64,000 nucleotides of DNA from CAZBLP01 sp964492825 (GTDB lineage: Bacteria; DYJV01): assembly GCA_964492825.1 (NCBI GenBank), contig CAZBLP010000003.1, positions 7,676-71,675 of the forward strand, in the 5' to 3' direction. The position numbers were made by a program, and so were the translations under genes. Positions 45,750 through 55,827 of this stretch are shown here, in pieces. A model generated the notes under the pieces. The model saw only the letters and a program-made list of their open reading frames with translations. It was not told the DNA's origin and searched no databases. How positions within the stretch are numbered: position 1 is the stretch's first letter; each line of letters opens with the position of its first letter.

Positions 45750-46505
45750 ATGAATAATTTATATGGTTATGCATATATTGGAAAAAAATGGGAAAAATTA
45801 ATTGTAAAAGTACCCAAAGAGATAGAATTTAAAATTTTCATTAATGATAATTTTTTTGTGTCTATATTAGCAACACCTGACAATTTGGAGCATCTTTTAA
45901 TAGGTTTTTTATATTCAGAAGGAATTATTAAAAAAATAGAAAATATTGAGCATTACCATATAGACATTGAGCAATTTGTTGCAAATGTTAAATTAAAAAC
46001 AAAAAAAATAAAATTACCTGAAAAAAAGGTTTTTACATCAGGATTTGGCAAAGGAACAATGTTTAGAACTGATGGGAAAAAAATTTCATCAGATATGGTT
46101 ATAAAACCAGAAAAAATTTTTTTATTTATAGAAGAAATGTATGAAAAAATGTGCCTTTATAAAACAAGCGGTGGTGTTCATGGCTCAGCATTAGCAGACA
46201 AAGATAAAATACTTATTGTATCTGAAGATATTGGGAGACACAATACTTTTGATAAAATTTCAGGAGAAGCTCTTTTAAAAAATATTGATACAAAGGATAA
46301 AATAATTTTGACAACAGGAAGGATCTCATCTGAAATGTTATTAAAAGCTTCAAATATGGGTATTCCTATTGTGTGCACTCTAAAGGTTCCTACTGAAAAT
46401 TCAATTTCAATGGGGAAAAAATTAGGAATAACATTAATAGGCCAAATAAAGGAGCGTAATTTTGTGGCTTTTACATATCCTGAACGGTTTGGATATAAAG
46501 AATAA
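45750..46505 (+). CDS. fdhD: FdhD-family sulfurtransferase homologue, conserved Cys replaced
   Basis: The 251-residue protein matches FdhD along its length: LATPDNLEHLLIGFLYSEGII, KTSGGVHGSALAD, SEDIGRHNTFDKI, TTGRISSEMLLKA and LIG. FdhD passes sulfur from a desulfurase to the molybdenum or tungsten bis-pterin cofactor of formate dehydrogenases, using a Cys in the central loop. Here that loop is TSGFGKG, where a Cys is expected in place of Phe. The gene starts 3 bases after the bamD stop, with no good ribosome site, so it is probably coupled to bamD. A cofactor-maturation role for BamB is the likely reading. Confidence 0.87.
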   Translation: MNNLYGYAYIGKKWEKLIVKVPKEIEFKIFINDNFFVSILATPDNLEHLLIGFLYSEGIIKKIENIEHYHIDIEQFVANVKLKTKKIKLPEKKVFTSGFGKGTMFRTDGKKISSDMVIKPEKIFLFIEEMYEKMCLYKTSGGVHGSALADKDKILIVSEDIGRHNTFDKISGEALLKNIDTKDKIILTTGRISSEMLLKASNMGIPIVCTLKVPTENSISMGKKLGITLIGQIKERNFVAFTYPERFGYKE

Positions 46506-46532
46506 GAAAGTAAATCTTGGAGGTAGCTTAAA

Positions 46533-49500
46533 GTGAAAATAGAATCTATAGAAGGACAACTTCTATTTAGCAAACTGAAAGAAAGAAACTTTGGTGATGT
46601 TATGGTTGTTGGTGGTGGAATTAGCGGAATTCAGGCATCACTTGACCTTGCAAACTCTGGGTTTAAAGTTTATTTAGTTGAAAAGTTACCTGCTATTGGC
46701 GGGCATATGGCTCAACTTGATAAAACTTTTCCAACAAATGAATGCTCTATCTGAATTCTTTCGCCCAAATTGGTCGAGGTCGGCCGACATCAAAACATAG
46801 AAGTTTTAACATATACAGAAATAGAAGACGTTAAAGGTGAACCTGGAAATTTTAAAGTAAATTTAAGAAAAAAGGCAAGATATATTATAGAAGATGAATG
46901 TACAGGTTGCGGCACATGTGTGGAATACTGCCCAATAAAAATTCCTGATCCCTTTAATCAGGAATTAAATATGAATAAAGCGGTTCATATTTACTTCTCA
47001 CAAGCAATACCGCTTATAAGCTATATAGATGAAGATAACTGTCTTTATTTAAAGGAAAATAAATGCGGAATTTGCGAAAATGTCTGTGAAAACGGAGCAA
47101 TAGATTTTAATCAACAAGATGAAGAATTTGAGGTAAAAGTTGGTGCGGTAATTTTTTCTATGGGTTTTGAACCTTTTGATCCTAAGGTGAGAGACGAATA
47201 TTGCTACGGTAAATATCAAAATATAATTACAAGTATGGATTTTGAAAGAATATTAAGCTCAACCGGGCCTTACGAAGGAGAGATATTAAGACCTTCAGAT
47301 TTAAAACATCCTAAAAAAATTGCATGGATTCAATGTGTTGGTTCTCGACAGGTATTAGAAGGTTCCAATAGTTATTGTTCTGCAGTTTGTTGTACTTATA
47401 CTCAAAAACAACTTCTTTTAACCAAAGACCATTATCCTGATGTTAAATGCACGGTATTTCATAATGATATTAGGGCGTATGGAAAAGATTTTGAAAGGTA
47501 TTATCAACGTGCTAAAAATCTCCCAGATGTTAACTTTATAAGAAGCTATGTAACAATTACAGGAGAAAATTCTGAAAACAAAAACATTAAAATAAGATAT
47601 GCAACTTCAAATGAAGGTGTTAAAGAAGAAGAATTTGAAATGGTAGTATTGAGTGTTGGATTAAATCCACCAGCAAATGCTAAAGAGCTGTCAGAAAAGT
47701 TTGGAATAGACCTTAATTTTCATGGGTTTTGTAAAACAGATAAATTTAATTTAATAAAAACAGATAAACCAGGTATTTTTGTTAGCGGTGCATTTCAAGG
47801 ACCTCTTGATATTCCTGAATCAGTATTTACTGCAAGTGGAGCTGTTTCTCAATGTGGAGAATATCTAAATTTCAGACGTAATAAATTAACACAAGAAAGG
47901 ATATATCCACCTGAAAAAGATTTTTCAGGAGAAGAGCCAAGAATAGGAATATTTGTATGTCATTGTGGTGCTAATATTGGTAGAGTTGTAAATGTGCCTG
48001 AGGTAGTTGAATATAGTAAAACATTGCCAAATGTCGTTCATGTACAAGAGCAGTTATTTTCATGCTCTACAAGTTCTGCTCAGGAAATAACTGAGGTGAT
48101 AAAAGAAAAAAACTTAAACAGGGTAATTGTTGCTGCTTGCAGCCCGCGTAATCTTGAGCCTACTTTTAAAGATTCTTTAAGAGAAGCAGGAATAAATCAA
48201 TATTTTGTTGATATGGCTAATATCAGAGAGCACTGCTCCTGGGTACATTCAAAAGAAAAGGAAGCATCCACAGAAAAAGCCAAAGACCTTGTAAGAATGT
48301 CACTTGCAAGAGCTCTTTATCTTGAACCGCTACAAGAAATAGAATTGCCAGTTAATAAAAATGTGCTTATTATAGGCGGCGGGATTGCCGGGATGACTAC
48401 AGCATTAAGTATTGCCAAACAGGGATTTGATGTCTTTTTAATTGAAAAGGAAGATGAGTTAGGCGGCAGAGCTAATAAAATATATTACACTTTAGAAGGA
48501 TTTGATGTTAAAAGTTATTTAAAAGAGTTAACATCTCAAGTTTACAATCACCCTTTAATTCATATATTTACCAATGCCTTTATTGAAGAAGCAACAGGAT
48601 ATATAGGTAATTTTATTACTACAATAAAATCCAATGGAATGATTAAAGAGATAAATCATGGAGCCACAGTAATTGCTACTGGTTCTGTAGAATATAAACC
48701 AACAGAATATTTTTATGAAGAAAGTGAAAATGTTGTTACTCAATCTGAATTAGAAGAAAAAATAGTAGAAGGTGACGAAAAAGTAATTAATTCAGAATCA
48801 ATGGTAATGATTCAATGTGTTGGATGCAGAAATGAAGAGAGAAACTATTGCTCAAGGGTTTGCTGCTCCCAAGCTGTTAAAAATGCATTAAAGCTTAAAG
48901 AAATAAATCCAGATATGGATATTTACATTCTTTTTAGAGATATGAGAATGTATGGGTATAAAGAAGATTATTATAGAGAAGCTGCTGATAAAGGTATTAG
49001 ATTTATAAGATACGATGTTGATGATAAGCCTGTTGTAAATAAAAATTCTGATGGTTTTAAAATAATTGTTACAGAACATATACTTGGCAAAAAACTTGAA
49101 ATAGATGCCAATATTATTGCACTATCTGTTGCTGTTGTCCCATCTGAAGAAAATACTGAATTAGCTCAATTATTTAAGGTTGGTTTAAGCCCTGATGGTT
49201 TTTTCCAGGAAGCACATGTAAAACTTCGGCCTGTTGATTTTAGTTCTGACGGAGTATTTTTATGCGGAACAGCACATTATCCAAAACATATACAAGAATC
49301 AATTAATCAGGCTTACGGTGCAGCAGGCAGAGTCATTACACTAATATCACATGACAAAGTAACAGTTTCCGGTGCTGTTTGTACAATTAATGAAAGTAAA
49401 TGTATGGGATGCGGTGCTTGCGTAGAAATATGCGATTATGGAGCATTGGAATTAGTTACAATTAAGAAAGTTAAAAAAGCAAAAGTAAATCCAGTACTTT

Positions 49501-49616
49501 GTAAAGGCGATGGGCTTTGTAATTCCAAATGTCCAACTGGAGCAATATCTATTAAACATTTTACTGATGAGCAGATTTTATCTGAAATTGATGGCTTATT
49601 TGGAATGATTCAATAA
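46533..49616 (+). CDS. bamE: Selenocysteine-containing HdrA-like flavoprotein BamE
   Basis: Read through the UGA at 46752-46754 (residue 74), this is one protein of 1027 residues. It has FAD site 1 (VVGGGISG), the motif NECSI-U-ILSPKLVEVG (normally Cys in place of U), two ferredoxin-type clusters, and a Cys-rich VGSR...CSAVCC block. A second HdrA-like half (IIGGGIAGMTTAL) follows with its own CVGCRNEERNYCSRVCC, and C-terminal [4Fe-4S] motifs CMGCGACVEIC and CKGDGLCNSKCP. In Geobacter, BamE is proposed to bifurcate electrons for benzoyl-CoA reduction. The start is GTG with TTGGAGG upstream. Confidence 0.9.
46752..46787 (+). promoter_or_regulatory. UGA selenocysteine codon with SECIS-like hairpin (bamE)
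   Basis: After the UGA (46752-46754), bases 46770-46776 (TTGGTCG) pair with 46781-46787 (CGGCCGA), with two G-U pairs. The loop AGGT starts 23 bases from the UGA. The stretch is GC-rich in an AT-rich gene, as expected for a constrained RNA element. Confidence 0.75.
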
Positions 49617-49637
49617 TTGAAAGGAGTTAATATAATT

Positions 49638-50471
49638 ATGAGTGCAGCAATAAAATTTAAACCTAAAATAATTGGCTTTGTTTGCCATTGGTGAGGATAC
49701 GGAGCTGCTGATTTAGCTGGAGTTTCCAGAATACAATATTCCAATGAAATTAGATTAATAAGGGTTATGTGCAGTGGCAGAATTGACCTTTCATTTGTTT
49801 TAAAATCATTTTTAAATGGTGCTGATGGTGTGTATATAGGAGCATGCCGTCTGGATGAATGTAACTATACTACTAATGGCAATTATCATGCTTTAAATAT
49901 GGTGCTTTTATGTAAAAAAATATTGGAATTTAACGGTATTAATCCTGATAGATTAAGAATAGAATTTATGTCTGCTGCTGATGGAAATAAGTTTGCGGAA
50001 ACTGTAGAAGATTTTACCAAAGAAATTAGAGAAATTGGTGAATTAGGTATTTCTGAAGGAATTAATGATGATGAACTAAAAACCAAGTTTAATAATCTTC
50101 TAAATTTAGTTCCTTATATAAAAATGGCAAAAAGAGAAAAATTAGGCACACCTCTTTTGGATCCTGCAAAAAGAGAAGGATTTTTTACCTTAGATGAAAT
50201 AGATGAAATGTTTAAAACAGTTCCATCTTATTATATTGAACCTGATAAATGCAGAGCATGTGGAATTTGTGCTAAAAGATGTCCTGTAGAAGCAATTTCA
50301 GGCGGCAAAAATCTTATTCATATTATTAATCAGGAGAAATGTATTAAATGCGGTACTTGTTTTGAAGCATGCCCGTTTGATTCAATTAGCAGATTAATCG
50401 GGGAAAAAGCTCCTCCACCAATTGCTGAAAATAAAAGAATTATAGAAAGAGATAAAAAAAGAGGAGCTTAA
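49638..50471 (+). CDS. bamF: Selenocysteine-containing MvhD-like subunit BamF
   Basis: The 277-residue protein starts at the ATG of MSAAIKFKPK, 21 bases after bamE with AAGGAG upstream. The UGA at 49692-49694 is residue 19, in CHW-U-GYGAADLAGVSR, where MvhD/HdrA-associated proteins have Cys. The MvhD domain ([2Fe-2S], IRVMCSGRI, CRLDECNY) is followed by an extension with two ferredoxin motifs (CRACGICAKRCPVEA and CIKCGTCFEACPFDS). It would hand electrons to or from BamE. A terminator overlaps the stop. Confidence 0.88.
49692..49729 (+). promoter_or_regulatory. UGA selenocysteine codon with SECIS-like hairpin (bamF)
   Basis: Bases 49717-49721 (CTGGA) pair with 49725-49729 (TCCAG), with loop GTT starting 28 bases after the UGA (49692-49694). 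The stem is short, so this is the weakest of the three. Confidence 0.55.
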
Positions 50472-50485
50472 AAGCTCCTCTTTTT
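50456..50485 (+). terminator. Rho-independent terminator of the bam operon
   Basis: AAGAGGAGCTT pairs with AAGCTCCTCTT and a T5 run follows; the bamF stop codon is inside the stem. Confidence 0.88.
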
Positions 50486-50506
50486 ATTTAAACTCAAAAG
50501 GGGGAA

Positions 50507-50522
50507 AGGGGCAAAAGCCCCT
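50507..50522 (-). terminator. Terminator candidate of the bamA operon
   Basis: On the minus strand the hairpin AGGGGC-TTTT-GCCCCT lies 14 bases after the bamA stop, with a loose T/C run after it. Confidence 0.55.
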
Positions 50523-50535
50523 AATTTGGCATTAC

Positions 50536-51672
50536 CTACTTTTGAGGTTTACCAAAAACTTTTTCATAAACTTTCTCATCCATAAGCTCGGCATTTGCAA
50601 CTGCTTTTCTGTATTCAATGAAATCAATAGTATCTTTGCCTGTAATCTTTTTAGTATTAAATGCAGCAAAACCAAGATATGCTTCACACATCATATTAGC
50701 TGCCAACCAATGTCTGTTAGGTAATTTCATTTGATCCCAGAAGAATTTCTTTTTAGCTCTCACACTGTCAATGGATTTCATTAAGCAACCTGGAAATAGA
50801 TTTGCAAATTTCCATACTATTTCATTAACAGCTTCATCAAGCAAACTTAGATCTGTCTCACATTCTTTCATTAGAGCTTTAGCAGCTTTTGCTTCTTCAC
50901 CTGTTTTAAATTCACCATATACAATTTCGCCATCTTTAAGATATTCCTCTGTATAAACAAGAGGATTTCTAATAAATTTTCCATCTTTTTTAAGAACAGG
51001 AACAACTTTAGTAACAAGGCCTAATCTTTTCATTTTGTATGCACTCCACATTTCACATGAAATACAGTTGTACATAGCATCTTCCATTGACAAGTACCAT
51101 GGCAAAAAGTCTGACGAACCACCATCTGGAGCTGAACCATGCTTAGGACCTGCTTGTCCTAAAATAGCCAAATCAGAAGTAATAGCAAGGTCGCAAGCCA
51201 TACCGATTTCTTGACCACCTGCCACTCTCATACCGTTAATTCTGCAAATAGTAGGTTTTTTGCAGTTTAATATTGCATCAACCATACCATTGAAAAGATC
51301 CATGTATTCACCATATTCATTTGGTCTTCTGCTGTAATATTCTGAGTATTCTTTTGTATTACCACCTGTGCAGAATGCTTTATCACCAACGCCTGTAAAA
51401 ACTGCTGCAACTACGCTTCTATCTCCTGAAGCAGCACCAAATCCAGCAATAACACCTTTAACCATCTCTGTAGTATAAGAATTGTACTGTCTTGGATTGT
51501 TAAGCCAAATCCATGCTACATAAAGACCTTCTACAGGGTTACCATTACCATCAAGAAGTGGTTTTTTTTCATAAACAACACATGGAGCATCATCAAAAGT
51601 ACCCCAATACTGCTCTCCAAATAACCTGTGATCTTTTACTTCATTGTCTTTTGGAATCCAATCTAAACTCAT
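50536..51672 (-). CDS. bamA: 6-oxocyclohex-1-ene-1-carbonyl-CoA hydrolase (ring-opening)
   Basis: The 378-residue crotonase-fold hydrolase is marked by the BamA/Oah-type start (LDWIPKDNEVKDHRLFGEQYWG), CVVYEKKP, FCTGGNTKEYSEYYSRRPNEYG and GMRVAGGQEIGMACDL. It adds two waters and opens the ring to 3-hydroxypimelyl-CoA; it is the standard marker of anaerobic aromatic degradation. It follows had by 36 bases with AAAGGAGG upstream and is the last gene of the operon. Confidence 0.95.
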   Translation of the reverse strand: MSLDWIPKDNEVKDHRLFGEQYWGTFDDAPCVVYEKKPLLDGNGNPVEGLYVAWIWLNNPRQYNSYTTEMVKGVIAGFGAASGDRSVVAAVFTGVGDKAFCTGGNTKEYSEYYSRRPNEYGEYMDLFNGMVDAILNCKKPTICRINGMRVAGGQEIGMACDLAITSDLAILGQAGPKHGSAPDGGSSDFLPWYLSMEDAMYNCISCEMWSAYKMKRLGLVTKVVPVLKKDGKFIRNPLVYTEEYLKDGEIVYGEFKTGEEAKAAKALMKECETDLSLLDEAVNEIVWKFANLFPGCLMKSIDSVRAKKKFFWDQMKLPNRHWLAANMMCEAYLGFAAFNTKKITGKDTIDFIEYRKAVANAELMDEKVYEKVFGKPQK

Positions 51673-51708
51673 AAAAACCTCCTTTTTTATTTTATTGATA
51701 GGGAAAAA

Positions 51709-52803
51709 CTATTCAAAATCTGGTTTTAAAACTATTCTTTGCATAATTTTACCACTATGAGCTTCTTCAAAAGCTTCTTTAATACTGCTCATTGGTCTAA
51801 CATCTACAAAAGGCTCCATAGCAATTTTTCCTTCATTTACAAGTTCAAGCACATTATTGTAATATTTTGGGAGACAACCCCATGTACCAATAATATCAGC
51901 ATCAAAAGCCATAACCTTTGAAAACATATATTCAATCTTATGCATGCCAAAACCTACTAAAATCAGTTTTCCAACAAAAGATAAAAGTTCAAGCCCCAAT
52001 TCCTGGCCTGGTCTTGTACCTGAAACTTCAAATATCTTCCAGCCGTAATTATGAGGAAGCTTATTTTCTTTACAATATGCCTTTAATTCATTTTTAATAT
52101 CTTTTGCTGACTTATCTCTTGTGTTAATTGTATAGTCACAACCATATTTTTTAATTCTTTCGAGTTTTTGTTCATTTCTTGCCATTCCAACAACAACTGA
52201 TGCTCCTAATGCTTTTGCTACTTGTACCATATAAGTACCAACGCCACCTGTTGCACCAATTACCACAACCCTGTCGCCTTCTTTAATATCTGCTCTAATA
52301 GCTGCTTGATAAGGAGTGGTAACAGCATCTGCAACAACTGCTAATTTTTCAAGAGGGAAGTTTCTTTTATTTACTATACAAAGGTCATCTCCAGGTACAG
52401 GGATATGACTTGAAAAACCACCATAAATTCCTATACTGTTACCAGGCATTTTTTGAAATAAACATCTATTGCCTCTGCCAGATTTACAAATATCACATTG
52501 ATTACATGGCATAACTGCAGGAACAATAACTTCTTTTCCAACTAATTCTCCCTTGTTTTTACCAGCATCTACTACAATACCACTAATTTCATGGCCTAAT
52601 GTAAGTGGCGGCTTTGATACTGTTGGGACACCATCATAAAAATATCCAAGGTCAGTATGGCAAACACCACACCCAGCTATTTCCACTAAAACATCATTGT
52701 CTCCTAATTCTGGAACAGGTATTTCTTTAAGTTCTAATTTTCCTGGTTCAACCATTTGCCAGGTTTTAATTTTATCAGGTACTTTACAAGTACTACAACT
52801 CAT
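51709..52803 (-). CDS. had: 6-hydroxycyclohex-1-ene-1-carbonyl-CoA dehydrogenase
   Basis: The 364-residue zinc alcohol dehydrogenase has the catalytic zinc motif GCGVCHTDLGYF, GHEISG, and the structural zinc cysteines CNQCDICKSGRGNRC. The NAD-binding GATGGVGTYMVQ follows. The position between dch and bamA fixes the role: oxidation of the 6-hydroxy dienoyl-CoA hydrate to the 6-oxo compound with NAD (BamQ in Geobacter). An AAGGAGGA ribosome site is present. Confidence 0.93.
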   Translation of the reverse strand: MSCSTCKVPDKIKTWQMVEPGKLELKEIPVPELGDNDVLVEIAGCGVCHTDLGYFYDGVPTVSKPPLTLGHEISGIVVDAGKNKGELVGKEVIVPAVMPCNQCDICKSGRGNRCLFQKMPGNSIGIYGGFSSHIPVPGDDLCIVNKRNFPLEKLAVVADAVTTPYQAAIRADIKEGDRVVVIGATGGVGTYMVQVAKALGASVVVGMARNEQKLERIKKYGCDYTINTRDKSAKDIKNELKAYCKENKLPHNYGWKIFEVSGTRPGQELGLELLSFVGKLILVGFGMHKIEYMFSKVMAFDADIIGTWGCLPKYYNNVLELVNEGKIAMEPFVDVRPMSSIKEAFEEAHSGKIMQRIVLKPDFE

Positions 52804-52871
52804 AATTTCCTCCTTTATATTTAATTAATAGTTTCGTTCGGATTCAGCCTATGTAGTTAAAACTAAAAAAT

Positions 52872-53642
52872 TTAACTGTGAATCCAAGTAGGTTTCCTTT
52901 TTTCAAGAAAAGATTTTAATCCTTCTTCTGCATCATTTAATTTCATTAATTTGTTTAAATAGATATCTTCTATTACAGGTAGTCCTTCATTAAAATCAAG
53001 GCCTTTTACTTTTGCAAAAGCTTCTTTTGTAGTCTTCAAAGCACTTCCGCTTAAACTTGAAAAAGTTGAAATAAATTTGTCAAGCTCATTAGCAAAATTA
53101 TCAAGAGCTACTACTTTATTTACAAGTCCTATGTTTAAAGCTTCTTCAGATTTAATAACTTCTCCACCAAGAATAATTTCAAATGCTTTTTTTGTAGGAA
53201 TAATTTTTGGCAATACAAGAAGCGCTATTGGAGGAAATACTGCAAGTTTAATCTCAGGCTGTCCGATTTTAATATTGTCAGCAGCAAAAATCATATCACA
53301 AAATATTGCGACCTCACAACCACCACCTAATGCAGCACCTTTCACTGCTGCAATTGTAATACCTTTGAAATTGTTTAACCTTTTAAAAATTCCATGAAAC
53401 ACTTCTATCATTTCATCTACTTTGTCTTCTGTATGGTCAGATACATCCACTCCTGCTGAAAATGCTTTATCACCTTCTGCTCCTAAAACCAGGATATCTA
53501 TATTTTCATCTTTGTTGACGTTGTCAAGAGCATCATTCATCTCTTTCATTGTAGGAATATCAAGAACATTATAAGGTGGCTTGTTAATATTGAGATATGC
53601 AACCCTTTCCTTTTTTTCAAATTTAATAAATTTATAAGTCAT
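52872..53642 (-). CDS. dch: Cyclohexa-1,5-diene-1-carbonyl-CoA hydratase
   Basis: The 256-residue crotonase-family protein starts at MTYKFIKFEKK (AGGAGG nine bases upstream), not at the longer frame that overlaps the upstream gene. The block FSAGVDVSDHTEDKVDEMIEVFHGIFKRL and IGQPEIKLAVFPP are as remembered for dienoyl-CoA hydratases, and it lacks the second Glu context of ordinary crotonases. It hydrates the product of benzoyl-CoA reductase (BamR in Geobacter). Confidence 0.88.
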   Translation of the reverse strand: MTYKFIKFEKKERVAYLNINKPPYNVLDIPTMKEMNDALDNVNKDENIDILVLGAEGDKAFSAGVDVSDHTEDKVDEMIEVFHGIFKRLNNFKGITIAAVKGAALGGGCEVAIFCDMIFAADNIKIGQPEIKLAVFPPIALLVLPKIIPTKKAFEIILGGEVIKSEEALNIGLVNKVVALDNFANELDKFISTFSSLSGSALKTTKEAFAKVKGLDFNEGLPVIEDIYLNKLMKLNDAEEGLKSFLEKRKPTWIHS

Positions 53643-53688
53643 TTCACTGTTCCTCCTAATTGTTTCATTTTTGACGTTGAACTTTAAA

Positions 53689-54435
53689 CTAAATATACTG
53701 TCCGCCGTCAACTTTAATTACTTCACCGGTAATATGTCCACCCTCCTCAGAAGCAAGAAAAACAACCAAATTTGCAATGTCATCAGGTTTGCCTGCTTTT
53801 TTCACGGCACTTTCATTAATAGCTGCTTGTTTAAACTCATCAGGCATTGATTCACCCATTTCTGTGAGAATAAAACCAGGAGCAACTGAATTGGCTGTAA
53901 TTCCATATTTACCTAAATCTTTTGCACTTGCTTTAGTCAGGCCTATAACTCCTCCTTTTGCAGCAGAATAATTTGTCTGGCCAAATTTGCCCCTTAATCC
54001 GTTAATAGATGTAATGGTAATAATTCTACCCCATTTCTGTTCTCTCATATATGGTGCAACTGCACGGATGTAATTGAAAGTACCTTTTAAATCCACTTCA
54101 ATTACTCTATCCCACTGTTCTTCAGTCATTTTCCATATTACACCATCCCAATTCATACCTGCATTTGTAACAAGTATATCTATTCTCCCAAATTCATCTA
54201 CAACCTTTTTTACCATATCAATTGCATTGTTAAATTTTGAAACATCAGCCTGAACAGCTATTGCCTTTTTTCCGCTATTTTTTAATTCTTCAACTAATTC
54301 TTCAGCTTCTTTTGCGCTTTTTCTATAATTTAATGCAACTGCTGCACCTTGAGCTGCTAATTTTTTTACAATAGCTTTACCTATTCCTCTCGTACCTCCT
54401 GTAACTATTGCCACTTTACCTGTTAAATCAAGCAT
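53689..54435 (-). CDS. Short-chain dehydrogenase (3-hydroxyacyl-CoA / acetoacetyl-CoA reductase type)
   Basis: The 248-residue SDR has the cofactor loop TGGTRGIGKA, the Asn of VTNAG, catalytic Ser (TITSINGLRG) and YSAAK. It resembles PhaB/FabG enzymes. In this operon the likely task is oxidation of a 3-hydroxyacyl-CoA such as 3-hydroxypimelyl-CoA, since no 3-hydroxyacyl-CoA dehydrogenase of the classic type is present. GGGGG precedes the ATG; it is 46 bases before dch. Confidence 0.88.
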   Translation of the reverse strand: MLDLTGKVAIVTGGTRGIGKAIVKKLAAQGAAVALNYRKSAKEAEELVEELKNSGKKAIAVQADVSKFNNAIDMVKKVVDEFGRIDILVTNAGMNWDGVIWKMTEEQWDRVIEVDLKGTFNYIRAVAPYMREQKWGRIITITSINGLRGKFGQTNYSAAKGGVIGLTKASAKDLGKYGITANSVAPGFILTEMGESMPDEFKQAAINESAVKKAGKPDDIANLVVFLASEEGGHITGEVIKVDGGQYI

Positions 54436-54458
54436 ACTTAATCCCCCTTGAAACTATT

Positions 54459-55652
54459 TTAACTTTCTCTTTTTATAATAATAGCCATTGTAGCGCCACC
54501 GCCGCCACAAATAGCGGCACAGCCGATTTCTTTGTCAAGTCTTTTTAAAGCGTGATACAATGTAACTACAATTCTTGCTCCAGAACATCCTGTAGGGTGG
54601 CCAAGAGCAATAGCACCACCATTAACATTCAGTTTGTCAATATCAAGATTTAATTTTTTTACATTAGCAAGAACTTGTGATGCAAAAGCTTCGTTAATTT
54701 CAAAAAGATCAATGTCATTAACAGTAAGGCCTGCTCTTTTCAAAGCTATTGGAATAACCTCACCAGGTCCTTCTCCCATAAATTTGCCATCTACAGCATA
54801 AGATGCCCAATCTAAAACAGAAAATAGAGGCTTTACCCCTTTTTCTTCAGCTTTTTCCCTTGTCATAGCAACAAGCATTGCTGCTCCGTCAGTAAGTCCG
54901 CATGAATTTCCAGCTGTTACAAGACCATCCTTTTTAAAAGCAGGTCTTAATTTTGCAAGTGCTTCCATATTAGTTTCAGGTCTTATTGATTCATCTTTAT
55001 CAAAAACAAATTCAGGTGTTTTTCTTGTTGCAGGAACAATTACAGGGGTAATTTCATCATCAAAGTAGCCTTTTTGTTGTGCCTCATAAGCTAATCTGTG
55101 AGACCTTACAGCATATTCATCCATTTCGTTTTTAGGAATTCCCCATTTTTCAGCAACATTTTCAGCTGTCATTCCCATACTTACAAGTGCAACAGGGTCC
55201 TGGGAATCACTCCAGCCATCTTCCAATACTTTATCTCCCATTCTAAAACCGTTCCACCTTGTGCCTCTTAACAGATATGGAATTGTACTCATTGATTCCA
55301 TACCGCCAGTGAGAATTATATCGCCTTGCTCTAATAAGATTTGGCTAACAGCCATAGATATAGCCTTCATTCCTGCTGGACAAGCTTTATTTATGGTAAC
55401 TCCTGGTGTTTTCTGAGCGCATCCGGCTTTTAATGCCACTGTTCTGCCTGGATTAACTCTGTTACCTGCTTGCCTGCAATTACCAATTATAGACTCATCA
55501 ATTTCATCTCCATTAACATTTGCTCTTTTCATAGCTTCTCTTGCAGGAAAAGCTCCCATTTCATAAACAGGCATGTCTCTTAATGTCCCACCGAATCTTC
55601 CCATAGGTGTTCTAACTGCACTGACAAATACCACATCATTCAATTTTCTCAT
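54459..55652 (-). CDS. Thiolase of the benzoate operon
   Basis: The 397-residue thiolase has the nucleophile in NKACPAGMKAIS, NEAFASQV, GGAIALGHPTGCSGARI and a final Cys in AICGGGGA. It should cleave 3-oxopimelyl-CoA to glutaryl-CoA and acetyl-CoA, or acetoacetyl-CoA. The start is the ATG of MRKLNDVVF with GGAGG upstream. It is the first gene of the operon thiolase-SDR-dch-had-bamA driven by a sigma-54 promoter. Confidence 0.92.
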   Translation of the reverse strand: MRKLNDVVFVSAVRTPMGRFGGTLRDMPVYEMGAFPAREAMKRANVNGDEIDESIIGNCRQAGNRVNPGRTVALKAGCAQKTPGVTINKACPAGMKAISMAVSQILLEQGDIILTGGMESMSTIPYLLRGTRWNGFRMGDKVLEDGWSDSQDPVALVSMGMTAENVAEKWGIPKNEMDEYAVRSHRLAYEAQQKGYFDDEITPVIVPATRKTPEFVFDKDESIRPETNMEALAKLRPAFKKDGLVTAGNSCGLTDGAAMLVAMTREKAEEKGVKPLFSVLDWASYAVDGKFMGEGPGEVIPIALKRAGLTVNDIDLFEINEAFASQVLANVKKLNLDIDKLNVNGGAIALGHPTGCSGARIVVTLYHALKRLDKEIGCAAICGGGGATMAIIIKRES

Positions 55653-55717
55653 AATTTCTAAAACCTCCATTCTTTTTATTTTAAACTTTATTAAGTTAAA
55701 TAATTCCCATAAAAAAG

Positions 55718-55733
55718 AGCAAGCTATGTGCCA
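55718..55733 (-). promoter_or_regulatory. Sigma-54 promoter of the thiolase-SDR-dch-had-bamA operon
   Basis: On the minus strand TGGCACATAGCTTGCT matches the consensus TGGCAC-N5-TTGCW at every defined position, about 65 bp before the thiolase start. Confidence 0.88.
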
Positions 55734-55827
55734 TTTAAATTAATGTTAAAAAAAATTAAATTTGCTATTTTTATTTAAAATTTTAATAATTTTTATGGAG
55801 AAATTATATTAATTTTCTACCTTTTGT

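Noticed and set aside
46770..49616. bamE split into two genes
   Set aside because: The frame continues through the UGA in a conserved HdrA motif, with a hairpin at the right distance; the downstream start (TTG) has no ribosome site.
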